From Francisella sp. LA112445 (GTDB lineage: Bacteria > Pseudomonadota > Gammaproteobacteria > Francisellales > Francisellaceae): a DNA stretch of 64,000 nt. The DNA lies in assembly GCF_012224145.1 (NCBI RefSeq), contig NZ_CP041030.1, positions 744,001-808,000 of the forward strand. Direction: 5' to 3'. The first letter of the stretch is position 1, and every line of letters begins with the position of its first letter. Under the pieces are notes generated by a model. The model was not told the origin of the DNA. It was given only the letters and a program-made list of their open reading frames with translations, and made no database searches. This document shows positions 8,257 to 17,620 of this stretch, in pieces. The position numbers and the translations under genes are program-made.

Positions 8257-9426
8257 TTAACTAGAAACTAATCTGTCAGCTTCTTTGTTTGACCTTCTAA
8301 TACAGTTTTCAATAGCTAGTCTATCGAAGAAGTTTCCAGTTATATATAAGTCAGATATTTGTGAAAGCTCATTTTCTAAATCTTCTAAGAAAATACTGTG
8401 ATTACTATGGTAGCAGGGTAGTAAGTTAGTTTTTTGATATGAGTGTAGAATATCAGATTGATCTATTTTTAGAAGTTTAGTGATTTTTTCAATTAGTTCC
8501 TCTGTAGTGGCATTAGTATGACAATGAAAAACTATAGCTCTATAATTAGGATCATCAACAACATCTCTAGAAACGGCAGAAAAGAAGAATTGTTCTTTAC
8601 CAATCAAGCCGGCTAAGTTCTTAATATGACTAAGTCTAATTTTGTCAACGACTATTCCAATACTTGTAAGTTCAGACATTGTTGGTGAATATTTATGCTT
8701 AGCTATGTTAGGCAATATTTCTATTAAAAGTTCTTTCGTTACATTCCATGGAGTTGCTAAACAAACTCTTTGGGCGGTATAACTAGCTTTATCTGTAGTG
8801 ACTAACCATTGGTTATCTTCATAAGAAATTTTTAAAACATTACCCTTAACAGAGTTTAGCTGTGAGTTTTCTATTATACTCGAAAGTCCATCTTTTAATG
8901 TAAAGCTTCTTGGGATACTTGTATCTCTATCGTATTTTTTAAAGAGATATTCCATAGGGAAGTCTTGGCTATCTTGAGAAAGTACCGCATTAAAACAATA
9001 TTTTAATGTATTATCGTAATTGTCTTTGCCAAAAAGCTTTGAGGTGTACTGTTTTACAGTTTTATCATTTTTAGATATTTTTCTGTTTTTAATATAGTTA
9101 TACGCAAGGCTAAAAAAGTTTAAGTTTTTGAAGATACTTTCAATTTGATTGTTTGGTTTAACTAATAAAAAAGGATGCTTTTTACGAGTAATAATGCTAT
9201 CTGTAAGATTGTTTGATTTTATAAAATTTATCGTATCAGAGTAAGAATTGTATATCGTGTGAGCTCCCATCTCAAACCAAAAATCTTCATATTTTTGAGT
9301 ATCGATACAACCACCATTTTTATTTTTCTCGATTATGAGATTTTCGATACCTAAATCATTTAGCTTTTTTGAAAAGCTAATTCCTGATATTCCACCACCG
9401 ATAATTACTGTATTAATTTTACTCAT
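8257..9426 (-). CDS. FAD-dependent oxidoreductase, protoporphyrinogen oxidase/amine oxidase-like
   Basis: 389-residue flavoprotein. The N-terminus has a perfect dinucleotide-binding motif, VIIGGGISGISFSKKL, followed by an acidic strand end (IIEK) and FWFEMGAHTIYNSY, as in protoporphyrinogen oxidase and monoamine oxidase relatives. A C-terminal FAD-binding segment around YITGNFFDRLAIENCIRRS matches this superfamily. The substrate is not known; a role in haem synthesis or in oxidising an envelope or lipid precursor is possible but unproven. Its ATG overlaps the mltA stop by 8 nt (ATGAGTAA), so translation is probably coupled to mltA. Confidence 0.7.
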   Translation of the reverse strand: MSKINTVIIGGGISGISFSKKLNDLGIENLIIEKNKNGGCIDTQKYEDFWFEMGAHTIYNSYSDTINFIKSNNLTDSIITRKKHPFLLVKPNNQIESIFKNLNFFSLAYNYIKNRKISKNDKTVKQYTSKLFGKDNYDNTLKYCFNAVLSQDSQDFPMEYLFKKYDRDTSIPRSFTLKDGLSSIIENSQLNSVKGNVLKISYEDNQWLVTTDKASYTAQRVCLATPWNVTKELLIEILPNIAKHKYSPTMSELTSIGIVVDKIRLSHIKNLAGLIGKEQFFFSAVSRDVVDDPNYRAIVFHCHTNATTEELIEKITKLLKIDQSDILHSYQKTNLLPCYHSNHSIFLEDLENELSQISDLYITGNFFDRLAIENCIRRSNKEADRLVSS

Positions 9427-10660
9427 TTGGTAATAAGACCCATAATTTACCTCTATTATTCATATGCCCAGCATTGAACTCTGCTTGCTTGCCATGCCCC
9501 CAAAAAACATCTCCACGAATAGCACCACGAATAGCGCCCCCAGTATCTTGAGCAATCATTAATCTATCAAGAGGAACTGTATCATTATGATTTTCTTTAT
9601 AATAGTCTGTCTCTAACCACATTGGTATACCATATGGGTAGTATATATGATCAACAGCCAAAGAGTAGCCAGGTGTTAGTTCAACATCTTGAGCTCCTAC
9701 AGCATTTTTATAATCAATATATCTAAAAAAGACAAATGAGGGATCATAATTTAGTACCTCATCAACTTTATCTTTATGGTTATCAAGCCACTCTTTTATT
9801 GATTGCATAGACATTTCTTTTGCAGTCATGTAGTTATGCTCAAGTAGGTATCTACCTATTGGTCTATAAGGATGTCCATTTTGACTATCATATCCTAGAA
9901 GTATATCTCCACTACTCGTTTGTATCCTTCCAGAACCTTGGATCTGTAAGAATGTACGATCTACTTTTGATTTTACCCAAACAAGTACATCTTTATTAGT
10001 AAATAGGTTACCATCAGATATTTGCTCTCTTGAATAGTATGGTACTAGCTTGCCATCTTTATTATATATGCCATAAGAGAAACTATCATCACCATTTGAC
10101 TTTTTGACTAGATTACTTGGAGTTTTATAAATTGGAACATCATATTGTAATGTTTTTACTAGACTTCCTTTCATTGTAGGTTCGTAATATCCAGTGAAAA
10201 TTCCAGTATCTTTATTTTTATCTTTTATAATTATTTGAAATGGGGTGAAGTTCTTTTCAAAAAATAATCTTGCTTGCTTAGATTTTTTAAAATTAGTTTT
10301 CTCTACTTTGTTACAGATGTTAAACCAACTTTTATACTCTGGTTTTTTTTCTTCAAGTATTTTGCTACATGATAACTTTAGAGCATCAAGAGATTTTAGT
10401 TGATTAGCATTATTCCAGTTTTTTAGATTTTTAAAAGTAGATTGTTTATATGTGATTTTGTCTGAATATTTGTCTGCAAAATAATCAGCAACATTTATTT
10501 TCTTTTGCTTTTTAATAACCGGTTTTTTAGCTGTAGCAATATTTGTGGGTTTTTCTTTAATATTTTCCTTATTAGCAAAATTTGCACAGCTTGATACTAC
10601 TAAAGTAAGTAAAATAATATTTATCTTTTTAAAGGCCTTCATTGTTTGTTTAATACTCAT
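9419..10660 (-). CDS. mltA: Membrane-bound lytic murein transglycosylase A
   Basis: Cleaves the MurNAc-GlcNAc bond of peptidoglycan to give 1,6-anhydromuropeptides, from the inner face of the outer membrane. 413 residues; the signal peptide ends in a lipobox VVSSC, so it is a lipoprotein. The MltA domain shows GYYEPTMKGS and FLQIQGSGRI; the 3D domain at the C-terminus has AQDTGGAIRG, with the catalytic aspartate in AQDTGG, then GDVFWGHGKQAE. The start may be 10660 or the in-frame ATG six codons later; neither has a clear Shine-Dalgarno. Divergent from grpE. Confidence 0.92.
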   Translation of the reverse strand: MSIKQTMKAFKKINIILLTLVVSSCANFANKENIKEKPTNIATAKKPVIKKQKKINVADYFADKYSDKITYKQSTFKNLKNWNNANQLKSLDALKLSCSKILEEKKPEYKSWFNICNKVEKTNFKKSKQARLFFEKNFTPFQIIIKDKNKDTGIFTGYYEPTMKGSLVKTLQYDVPIYKTPSNLVKKSNGDDSFSYGIYNKDGKLVPYYSREQISDGNLFTNKDVLVWVKSKVDRTFLQIQGSGRIQTSSGDILLGYDSQNGHPYRPIGRYLLEHNYMTAKEMSMQSIKEWLDNHKDKVDEVLNYDPSFVFFRYIDYKNAVGAQDVELTPGYSLAVDHIYYPYGIPMWLETDYYKENHNDTVPLDRLMIAQDTGGAIRGAIRGDVFWGHGKQAEFNAGHMNNRGKLWVLLPNE

Positions 10661-10683
10661 ATTAAAAAAAACGATAATAATTT

Positions 10684-10711
10684 CTTGAAAATATCGAAAT
10701 AATCACAATCT
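10684..10711 (+). promoter_or_regulatory. Sigma-32-type heat-shock promoter of grpE
   Basis: CTTGAAA (10684-10690) is a perfect match to the sigma-32 -35 element. It is followed after 13 bp by CACAATCT, a 5-of-7 match to CCCCATnT. It lies about 55 bp before the grpE ATG in the mltA-grpE divergent spacer. A motif of the same form precedes dnaK. Call by consensus only. Confidence 0.6.
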
Positions 10712-10766
10712 ATAAAACATCTAACAAATTGTAGTATTAACAGAACTAAAAGTAAAAGGTTGTTTT

Positions 10767-11342
10767 ATGAGTAAAGATGAAAAAAGTAATGTAGAAGATA
10801 AAAACCTAAAAAATGAAGCAGAAGCACAAGAGGAAGTTTCTAACAATGCTGTTGAGGAGTTATCTGTAGAAGAACAACTAGAAAGATCAAAAGATGCTAT
10901 AAAAGAACTTGAAGAAACTTGTGATGCTATGAAAGATGAGGCTCTAAGAGCTAGAGCAGAGATGGAAAATGTTCGCAGAAGAGCAGAAAAAGAGGTTTCT
11001 AATGCACGTAAGTTTGGTATAGAGAAATTTGTTAAAGAGCTTTTGCCTGTAACAGATAGTATCGATCAAGCTCTAAAGCATGAGGTGAAACTTGAAGAAG
11101 CTATAGCTATGAAAGAAGGTATTGAGCTTACAGCTAAAATGCTTTTTGATATCTTAAAAAACAATGGTTTAGAAGAGCTTGATCCAAAAGGGGAGAAGTT
11201 CGATCCAAATATTCATGAAGCTATGGCTATGATACCAAACCCTGAGTTAGAAGATAATACTGTTTTTGAAGTTTTCCAAAAAGGGTATCTATTAAATGGT
11301 CGAGTAGTTAGAGCGGCAAAAGTTGTTGTTGTAAAAAATTAA
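10767..11342 (+). CDS. grpE: Nucleotide exchange factor GrpE
   Basis: Releases ADP from DnaK and may act as a thermosensor. 191 residues: an acidic, disordered N-terminus (about 1-45), a long coiled coil rich in Glu/Lys/Arg (about 45-130) with RARAEMENVRRRAEKEV, and the C-terminal beta domain ending GYLLNGRVVRAAKVVV, which is diagnostic. It is preceded by a heat-shock-type promoter and followed by dnaK and dnaJ, the standard chaperone cluster. Confidence 0.97.
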   Translation: MSKDEKSNVEDKNLKNEAEAQEEVSNNAVEELSVEEQLERSKDAIKELEETCDAMKDEALRARAEMENVRRRAEKEVSNARKFGIEKFVKELLPVTDSIDQALKHEVKLEEAIAMKEGIELTAKMLFDILKNNGLEELDPKGEKFDPNIHEAMAMIPNPELEDNTVFEVFQKGYLLNGRVVRAAKVVVVKN

Positions 11343-11349
11343 AAAAGTT

Positions 11350-11377
11350 CTTGAAAAAAAATAAACTACATCCATCT
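11350..11377 (+). promoter_or_regulatory. Sigma-32-type promoter upstream of dnaK
   Basis: CTTGAAA (11350-11356), then 13 bp, then ATCCATCT, whose last six bases fit the CCATnT part of the sigma-32 -10. The spacing is identical to the motif before grpE. It would let dnaK be transcribed separately from grpE. The -10 overlaps a perfect hairpin (11372-11390). Confidence 0.5.
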
Positions 11378-11390
11378 ATTAGCTAGATGG
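11372..11390 (+). repeat. Hairpin in grpE-dnaK spacer
   Basis: CCATCTA, 5-nt loop TTAGC, then TAGATGG: a 7-bp perfect stem followed by only four T residues before GAAAA. It could be a weak terminator or processing site after grpE. It overlaps the putative dnaK -10, so it may instead be part of an operator or of the dnaK leader. Confidence 0.45.
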
Positions 11391-11443
11391 TTTTGAAAAT
11401 TACTTAATTTTAAAATAAATAAATTATAAAACAGGAGAAACAA

Positions 11444-13366
11444 ATGGGAAAAATAATAGGAATAGATTTAGGAACTACTAACTCTTGTCTTGCTATCATG
11501 GATGGTAAGAATGCTAAAGTTATTGAAAATGCTGAAGGTCACAGAACTACTCCTTCAGTTGTAGCATATGCTGATGGTGGCGAAATCTTAGTAGGTCAAT
11601 CAGCTAAAAGACAGGCTGTAACAAACCCTGATAATACTTTCTTTGCTATCAAGAGACTTATTGGTCGTAAGTATGATGACAAAGCAGTACAAGATGATAT
11701 CAAAAAGAAAGTTCCTTATGCAGTAGTTAAAGCTGATAATGGTGATGCTTGGGTTGCTACTAAAGAAGGTAAGAAAATGGCTCCACCTCAAGTATCTGCT
11801 GAAATCTTAAGAAAGATGAAAAAAACTGCAGAAGAGTTTTTAGGTGAAACAGTTTCTGAAGCTGTAATTACAGTACCTGCTTACTTTAACGATAGCCAAA
11901 GACAAGCTACAAAAGATGCTGGTAAGATCGCTGGTCTTGATGTTAAAAGAATCATCAACGAGCCTACAGCTGCAGCATTAGCTTATGGTGTTGACTCTAA
12001 AAAAGGTGAGCAAACTGTAGCAGTTTATGACTTAGGTGGTGGTACATTTGATATCTCAATTATTGAAATTGCTGATGTTGATGGTGATAACCAAATCGAA
12101 GTATTATCAACAAATGGTGATACTTTCTTAGGTGGTGAAGATTTCGATTTAGCTTTAATGGACTATTTAATTGACGAGTTCAAAAAAGAGCAAGGTATAG
12201 ATCTTCATAATGATAAGTTAGCTCTACAAAGAGTTAGAGAAGCAGCAGAAAAGGCTAAAGTAGAATTATCATCTGCAAGCCAAACAGATGTAAATCTACC
12301 ATATATTACAGCTGATGCTACAGGGCCTAAGCATTTAAACATCAAGATAACTAGAGCTAAGTTTGAGTCTTTAGTTGGTGATTTAGTTGCTAGATCTTTA
12401 GAGCCTTGTAAAAAAGCTTTAGAAGATGCTGGTTTAAGCAAATCTGATATCACAGAAGTACTATTAGTAGGTGGACAAACTCGTATGCCTCTAGTGCAAG
12501 AGAAAGTAAAAGAGTTCTTTGGTAAAGAGCCACGTAAAGATGTAAACCCTGATGAAGCTGTAGCAGTAGGTGCAGCTATTCAAGGTGGCGTATTAGCGGG
12601 TGATGTTAAAGATGTACTTTTACTAGATGTAACTCCACTTTCTCTAGGTATTGAGACAATGGGTGGTGTTATGACTAAGCTTATCGAGAGAAATACGACT
12701 ATCCCTACTAAGAAGTCACAAGTATTCTCTACAGCTGAAGATAACCAACCTGCGGTAACTATTCATGTACTTCAAGGTGAGCGTGAAATGGCTTCTGCAA
12801 ACAAATCTTTAGGTCGATTTGATTTAGCAGATATCCCACCAGCTCCTCGTGGTATGCCACAAATCGAGGTAACATTTGATATAGATGCAAACGGTATCTT
12901 AAATGTATCTGCTAAGGATAAAGCTACTGGTAAAGAGCAAAATATTGTAATTAAATCTTCTAGTGGTATATCTGAAGAAGATATCGAGAAAATGGTGCAA
13001 GATGCAGAAGCTAACGCTGAAGCAGATAAGAAGTTCCATGATCTTGTAGGTGCTAGAAATACTGCTGATAACTTAATTCATAGCTCTAGAAAAGCAATTG
13101 GAGAGCTAGGTGATAAAGTAACAGCTGAAGAAAAAGATAAAATTGAAGAAGCTTGTAAAGATCTAGAATCAGTAGTTAAAGGTGATGACAAAGATGCGAT
13201 CGAAGCTAAAACTAAAGCCTTAGAAGAAGCTTTTGCTCCAATAGCTCAAAAAGCATATGCAGATCAAGCAGCAGGTGCTCAAGGTGGAGCTCAAGCTGAA
13301 GAGCCTAAGAAGGATGAAGACGTCGTTGATGCTGATTTTGAAGATGTTGAAGACGAGAAAAAATAA
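11444..13366 (+). CDS. dnaK: Chaperone protein DnaK (Hsp70)
   Basis: ATP-dependent cytosolic chaperone. 640 residues, normal length. It starts [20 protein letters not shown] (phosphate-1 loop). Further Hsp70 signatures are [12 protein letters not shown] and [11 protein letters not shown], the interdomain linker [13 protein letters not shown], and an acidic C-terminus ending in EDVEDEKK (an EEVD-like bacterial tail). AGGAG lies 7 nt before the ATG. It is flanked by grpE and dnaJ, has its own heat-shock-type promoter motif, and is followed by a strong hairpin terminator. Confidence 0.99.
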   Translation: MGKIIGIDLGTTNSCLAIMDGKNAKVIENAEGHRTTPSVVAYADGGEILVGQSAKRQAVTNPDNTFFAIKRLIGRKYDDKAVQDDIKKKVPYAVVKADNGDAWVATKEGKKMAPPQVSAEILRKMKKTAEEFLGETVSEAVITVPAYFNDSQRQATKDAGKIAGLDVKRIINEPTAAALAYGVDSKKGEQTVAVYDLGGGTFDISIIEIADVDGDNQIEVLSTNGDTFLGGEDFDLALMDYLIDEFKKEQGIDLHNDKLALQRVREAAEKAKVELSSASQTDVNLPYITADATGPKHLNIKITRAKFESLVGDLVARSLEPCKKALEDAGLSKSDITEVLLVGGQTRMPLVQEKVKEFFGKEPRKDVNPDEAVAVGAAIQGGVLAGDVKDVLLLDVTPLSLGIETMGGVMTKLIERNTTIPTKKSQVFSTAEDNQPAVTIHVLQGEREMASANKSLGRFDLADIPPAPRGMPQIEVTFDIDANGILNVSAKDKATGKEQNIVIKSSSGISEEDIEKMVQDAEANAEADKKFHDLVGARNTADNLIHSSRKAIGELGDKVTAEEKDKIEEACKDLESVVKGDDKDAIEAKTKALEEAFAPIAQKAYADQAAGAQGGAQAEEPKKDEDVVDADFEDVEDEKK

Positions 13367-13389
13367 ATAATTCTTTAAAGTAATCACTA

Positions 13390-13418
13390 AAGTGTGGTTT
13401 ATCCACACTTATCTTTTT
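13390..13418 (+). terminator. Rho-independent terminator or attenuator between dnaK and dnaJ
   Basis: AAGTGTGG, loop TTTAT, CCACACTT: an 8-bp perfect stem followed by ATCTTTTT. It lies 24 bp after the dnaK stop and 38 bp before the dnaJ start. It probably lowers read-through so that dnaJ is made in smaller amounts than dnaK. It is one of the clearest intrinsic terminators in the window. Confidence 0.75.
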
Positions 13419-13456
13419 GTTATAATTATACGTTCCAAAATTTTAGGTTAATTAAA

Positions 13457-14587
13457 ATGCAACAGAAATGTTACTATGAAATTCTAAATGTATCAAAGAC
13501 AGCTTCGGGCGTTGAGATCAAAAGAGCTTATAGAAAGCTTGCAATGAAATATCACCCAGATCGTAATCCTGATGATAAAGAAGCTGAGCTTAAATTCAAA
13601 GAAGTCTCTGAAGCTTATGAAATATTAAGCGATGATCAAAAAAGATCAAGATATGATCAGTTTGGTCATGCAGGTGTTAACCAACAAGGTGGTGCTGGAG
13701 CAGGTGCTGGTGGTTTTGGTGGGTTTGAAGATATCTTTGACACTTTCTTTGGTGGGGGTGCTTCTCGTGGCGGTGCTGGGAGATCTAGAGCATCTAGAGG
13801 TAGTGATCTAGAATATACACTAGAGATATCATTAGAAGAGGCATTCTTTGGTGTAGAAAAAGAGATAACTATACCAAGAATGGCTGCTTGTGATACTTGT
13901 GAAGGTACTGGATCAAAATCTAAGAGCAAGACAACTTGTCACGCATGTCATGGTCAAGGTACAATCAGAAGACAGCAAGGCTTTTTTGCTTTTGAGCAAA
14001 CTTGTCCAGCTTGTAACGGTTCTGGATCTAATATTTCAGACCCATGTGATGCATGTTATGGAAATGGTAAGGTTAAGAAGCAAAAAACTCTAAAAGTTAA
14101 AATACCAGAAGGTGTTGATAACGGAGATAGAATCAGATTACATGGTGAAGGAGATTCCGGATCTAATGGCAGCATGAATGGTGACCTTTATGTCCAGATC
14201 TTAATCAAAGATCACAAAATCTTTGAAAGAAGAGAAATGAACCTTTACTGTGAGATGCCGATAAGCTTTACTAAAGCTTGTCTTGGTGGAGAAATTAAGG
14301 TTCCAACATTAGATGGTGAGGTTGTATTAAAAGTTATTCCAGAAACTCAAACAGGTAAAGTTTTCCGTTTAAGAGAGAAAGGTATGAAATCTCTAAGAGG
14401 TCATAGAAGAGGAGATTTACTTTGTAAGGTAGTAGTGGAAACACCTGTAAATCTAAATGCTGAACAAAAAGAACTTTTAGAAAAATTTGCTGATAGTTTA
14501 GGTGAAGATTATCAAAGTAAGCATTCGCCAAAAAGTAAATCTTGGTTTGATAATGTAAAAGACTATGCTAAGAGCTTCTTTGAATAA
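13457..14587 (+). CDS. dnaJ: Chaperone protein DnaJ (Hsp40)
   Basis: Co-chaperone that stimulates the DnaK ATPase. 376 residues from ATG 13457, giving the usual [18 protein letters not shown] start; the upstream in-frame extension has no homology and would overlap the terminator. J domain with HPD at YHPDRNP, then a Gly-rich region (about 75-115), four CxxCxGxG-type zinc repeats ([32 protein letters not shown]) and the substrate-binding C-terminal domains. Confidence 0.98.
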   Translation: MQQKCYYEILNVSKTASGVEIKRAYRKLAMKYHPDRNPDDKEAELKFKEVSEAYEILSDDQKRSRYDQFGHAGVNQQGGAGAGAGGFGGFEDIFDTFFGGGASRGGAGRSRASRGSDLEYTLEISLEEAFFGVEKEITIPRMAACDTCEGTGSKSKSKTTCHACHGQGTIRRQQGFFAFEQTCPACNGSGSNISDPCDACYGNGKVKKQKTLKVKIPEGVDNGDRIRLHGEGDSGSNGSMNGDLYVQILIKDHKIFERREMNLYCEMPISFTKACLGGEIKVPTLDGEVVLKVIPETQTGKVFRLREKGMKSLRGHRRGDLLCKVVVETPVNLNAEQKELLEKFADSLGEDYQSKHSPKSKSWFDNVKDYAKSFFE

Positions 14588-14606
14588 TTAATCATAACTT
14601 TTATCT

Positions 14607-15107
14607 TTAATAGTTATTTCTGAGAAAATAACATTCTTTACCACCTTCTAGAAAACCTAGACGTTTAATTAATGCGATTGACGCTATATTTCTTTTACCT
14701 ATAGAAGCTTTTATTTCTATGACTTTATAAGTTTTAAATAGCTCTGTTATAACACAATTTACGGTTTCTGTAGCAATTCCCTTTCTCCAATAAGCTGGAA
14801 AAATAACATATCCTAAAATAGCTGTTTTTTCTAAAATAGGGATAGTTGCTTGGACATATCCAATATATTTTTCTGATTTCTTACATTTGATTATCCAGTT
14901 TAACCAAATATATTTATTATCTGGAGATATTTGTTTTTCTCGCTGTTTATATTTGATTTCTAATTTATCTAGAGAAGATGGCGGTGTGTCATCTATATAA
15001 TCATATATCTGTTTATCTTGTAATAAATTAAATATTTTCCTTGCATGTTCTTGTTTAAGAGGTTCTAATTCAAACCTATCAGTCAGTAAAGGTGTTTTGT
15101 TTAGCAT
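14607..15107 (-). CDS. RimJ/RimL-type GNAT acetyltransferase
   Basis: 166-residue acetyltransferase with the beginning typical of the Acetyltransf_3 group (LTDRFELEPLKQEHARKIF). Acetyl-CoA binding is suggested by YVIFPAYWRKGIATETVNCV. The segment IGKRNIASIALIKRLGF near the C-terminus is the usual R(N)xxSxxLxxKxGF motif of this group. Its substrate is unknown. Convergent with dnaJ 19 bp away and divergent from the sugar porter pseudogene. Confidence 0.8.
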   Translation of the reverse strand: MLNKTPLLTDRFELEPLKQEHARKIFNLLQDKQIYDYIDDTPPSSLDKLEIKYKQREKQISPDNKYIWLNWIIKCKKSEKYIGYVQATIPILEKTAILGYVIFPAYWRKGIATETVNCVITELFKTYKVIEIKASIGKRNIASIALIKRLGFLEGGKECYFLRNNY

Positions 15108-15386
15108 TCAGTATTTTACAAATTTTTCCTAAATTTATCTTATTAAAGTTAAGATCATATTTATATAGATAATTAGCAATTTTATTAGAATATTGGAGTA
15201 ATTGGCAAGCCAATAAATATCTCAAGATAACTACAAACTATACCTTTTAAAGAGGGGGTCATACTCATAAAACAAATAATAAAAAAACAAAAAATAGCTG
15301 TATAAAGCTACTTATTTAGTAAATATACTTGGTAGACTAAAATTATTAAGTTTTATTTAAAATAACATTAAGAAGGTGGAGTATCT
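15108..15386. other. Intergenic region before the sugar porter cluster
   Basis: About 280 bp of AT-rich DNA between divergent genes. It holds one clear 14-bp palindrome (15201-15214, separate entry), a short weak hairpin near 15297 (TAGCT/AGCTA), and an AGAAGGTGGAG ribosome binding site before the porter ATG. I found no ORF or RNA gene. Confidence 0.45.
15201..15214. promoter_or_regulatory. Palindromic operator candidate
   Basis: ATTGGC-AA-GCCAAT, a perfect 14-bp inverted repeat in otherwise AT-rich sequence, about 175 bp upstream of the sugar porter start and 94 bp upstream of the divergent acetyltransferase start. The form suits a dimeric repressor site. No repressor gene is adjacent, so the binder is unknown. 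Confidence 0.35.
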
Positions 15387-16747
15387 ATGAAACAAACAAA
15401 AGGATATGTTTATATTATAATGATTTTAGGAGCCTTAGGTGGGATCTTATATGGCTATGATTTAGGTGTAATGAATGCAGCAGTCATTTTTATAAATAAA
15501 GAAATAATAATGTCTCATGGGCAAGAGTCTTTACTTTTAGGCTCCGTTTTAGGAGGGGCGCTTTAGCTACTTTATTTGCAGGTAAGGTGTCAGATATTAT
15601 TGGTAGAAAAGTTTCTATTTTAATATCTTGTGTGATCTTTATTTTAAGTACATTTATTATTATGAATGCACATGGTTATGATAGTTTATTAATTGGTAGA
15701 TTAGTGCAAGGTATAGCTGTTGGTATTGTTACTATAGTAATTCCTTTGTATATAGTAGAAGTTATGCCAGAAAATCTTAGAGGTAAAGGTATTGCGCTAT
15801 TTCAGCTAATGCTTACACTTGGTATTGTGGGTGCTGGTTATGTAGGATATGAATTTACTAAATGGTTTCCTAGTAATGGCCACTGGAGAGATATGTTTGG
15901 AACATCTATGGTACCTGCAATTATTCTTTTAATTGGAGGATTGATATTTCTACCTACATCATCTAGATGGTTATTTATGAAAGGAAAAGCTGAGAAAGCA
16001 AAAGCTAATTTACGTAAGATATATAATGAAAATATAGTTGAGTATGAGTATGAAAAGATAAAAAAAAGTATTGGTGCAGGAGCAACATTTAAGGATTTTT
16101 TAGCAGGATTTAAAGATAAAAGAGTAGTGGTACTTTTTGTATCTGTAGCTTTAATTGCTATGCTTCAGCAGTTAACTGGGATTAATACATTTTTACAGTA
16201 TAGTGCAAGCTTGTTAGTCCAGTCTGGTTTGACAGCTTCAACAACAGCGGTATTTAGTTCTACTGCAATAATGCTAATTAACTTTGTAGTCACTATTGTG
16301 GCTTTATGTTTGATTGATTATGCTGGAAGAAGACCTTTAGTTTTATTTGGAACCTTTGTAGTGTTTTTAGCGTTAGCTTTAATGGCAATTTGTTATTACT
16401 CTCTAGGTGCTAGCTCACTAAAAGGCTACTGTATGTTAATTCTTTTATGTGTATTTATCATAGGTTATGCAGTAGGTCCTGGTGTGTGTATTTGGGCTTT
16501 GTTATCAGAGCCTCTTCCAAATAAGATGAGAAGTGTAGGGATGTCCATTGCTTTATTCTTAAACTCTGGAATGTCTTTCTTATATGGCTCTTTATTTTTA
16601 CCTTTATCAGCGCATATTGGTTTTGCGGGATTATTTGTTATAAGTGCTATTTCTGCATTGATATATCATATTCTTGTTAGAAAGAATATTCCTGAAACTG
16701 GTAATTTATCTCTAGAAGATATTGAAGATAACCTATATAAAGCATAA
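15387..16747 (+). pseudogene. Frameshifted MFS sugar-proton symporter
   Basis: A sugar porter family (XylE/GalP/inositol transporter-like) 12-helix transporter broken by one frameshift. The first frame, from ATG 15387, gives the TM1 signature YGYDLGVMNAA and stops at TAG 15564. The second frame continues seamlessly with LATLFAGKVSDIIGRK (loop 2-3 motif), VMPENLRG, LQQLTGINTF and the C-terminal motif to 16747. A single base lost from the G-run at 15555-15558 explains it: one more G restores GGGALATLFAG. Either a real inactivating or phase-variable deletion, or a sequencing error. It precedes a dioxygenase and an oxidoreductase likely to act on the imported compound. Confidence 0.88.
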
Positions 16748-16758
16748 GGGGGAATTTA

Positions 16759-17616
16759 ATGTTTATAACTAATGAAGATGTAATTAAATTTAAAGAAGAA
16801 GGTGTTGTTATAAAAAAACTTTTTTCTGAAGAACAAGTAGAGAAGCTTAAAAAAGCTGTTTATGATTCTTTTATTCCTGAGTATGTTAAGAAAGAAAAAA
16901 AAATGGCAAATATTCAATTCTTACAACCAAGAAATAGAGTAGATGCTTTACAAGAAGTTGCTGCAAATAAAGATATTCTAGAAGCCTGCTCAAAATTACT
17001 AGAGGGTGGAGAGCCTGTCATTGGAGGAGCTTCGCTTTTTTATGGCGAAAAAGGCATAGAGTATGTTCAAGGTTGGCATAGGGATTTACTACATGTGCCG
17101 GAAGATGAGATAGATGATTTTTGGTTTACAAAAGGCTATCATCATAATAATGTGCAAATAAATATAGCTTTAAATCATGATGAGAATCTTTGGTTTATTA
17201 AAGGTTCTCATAATCGTGAATTTACTGAAGAGGAGAAAAAGATCTTCGGTGATTCAAAAGTGATAGCAGATGTTAAGTATAAAGATTTACCAAATGCTGA
17301 AAAGGTAGTGTTAAAACCTGGAGAAGCAGCTTTTTATAATAATAATGCTCTACATAAAGGTTATGCAGGAACATTAAAATCTGATCGAATGGTTGTTCAT
17401 TTGGGTTATCATTCGAATAAGTATGATCCAACATTTAATTTTTGTGTGATAAATCATCATGAGTTTACACCAGAATATCTAAATAGTTTGTCGGCCAGAG
17501 TTGAAAAATTATTACAAGATCATATCATTGAAAAAGAGCAACATCCTGAGGTAGAAAGGTTTTACCAATTACATCAGCAGTTTATAAATAGCGCATTTGA
17601 AACAAAGGAGAAGTAA
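16759..17616 (+). CDS. Phytanoyl-CoA dioxygenase (PhyH) family protein
   Basis: 285-residue non-haem Fe(II)/2-oxoglutarate-dependent oxygenase. The metal triad is visible: HxD at His107 and Asp109 (in GWHRDLLHV) and a distal His199 (NNALHKGYAG), followed by an arginine in SDRMVVH that would bind 2-oxoglutarate. The substrate is unknown; the setting between a sugar porter and a Gfo/Idh/MocA dehydrogenase suggests a polyol or sugar-like compound rather than a fatty acyl-CoA. It follows the porter by 11 bp with a GGGGGAA ribosome binding site and is 4 bp from the next gene. Confidence 0.82.
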   Translation: MFITNEDVIKFKEEGVVIKKLFSEEQVEKLKKAVYDSFIPEYVKKEKKMANIQFLQPRNRVDALQEVAANKDILEACSKLLEGGEPVIGGASLFYGEKGIEYVQGWHRDLLHVPEDEIDDFWFTKGYHHNNVQINIALNHDENLWFIKGSHNREFTEEEKKIFGDSKVIADVKYKDLPNAEKVVLKPGEAAFYNNNALHKGYAGTLKSDRMVVHLGYHSNKYDPTFNFCVINHHEFTPEYLNSLSARVEKLLQDHIIEKEQHPEVERFYQLHQQFINSAFETKEK

Positions 17617-17620
17617 TGTA

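Noticed and set aside
11600-12453. Antisense ORFs inside dnaK
   Set aside because: No ribosome binding site or family match; they overlap a fully conserved gene.
13394-13456. N-terminal extension of dnaJ
   Set aside because: It overlaps the dnaK terminator and precedes the invariant J-domain start at 13457.
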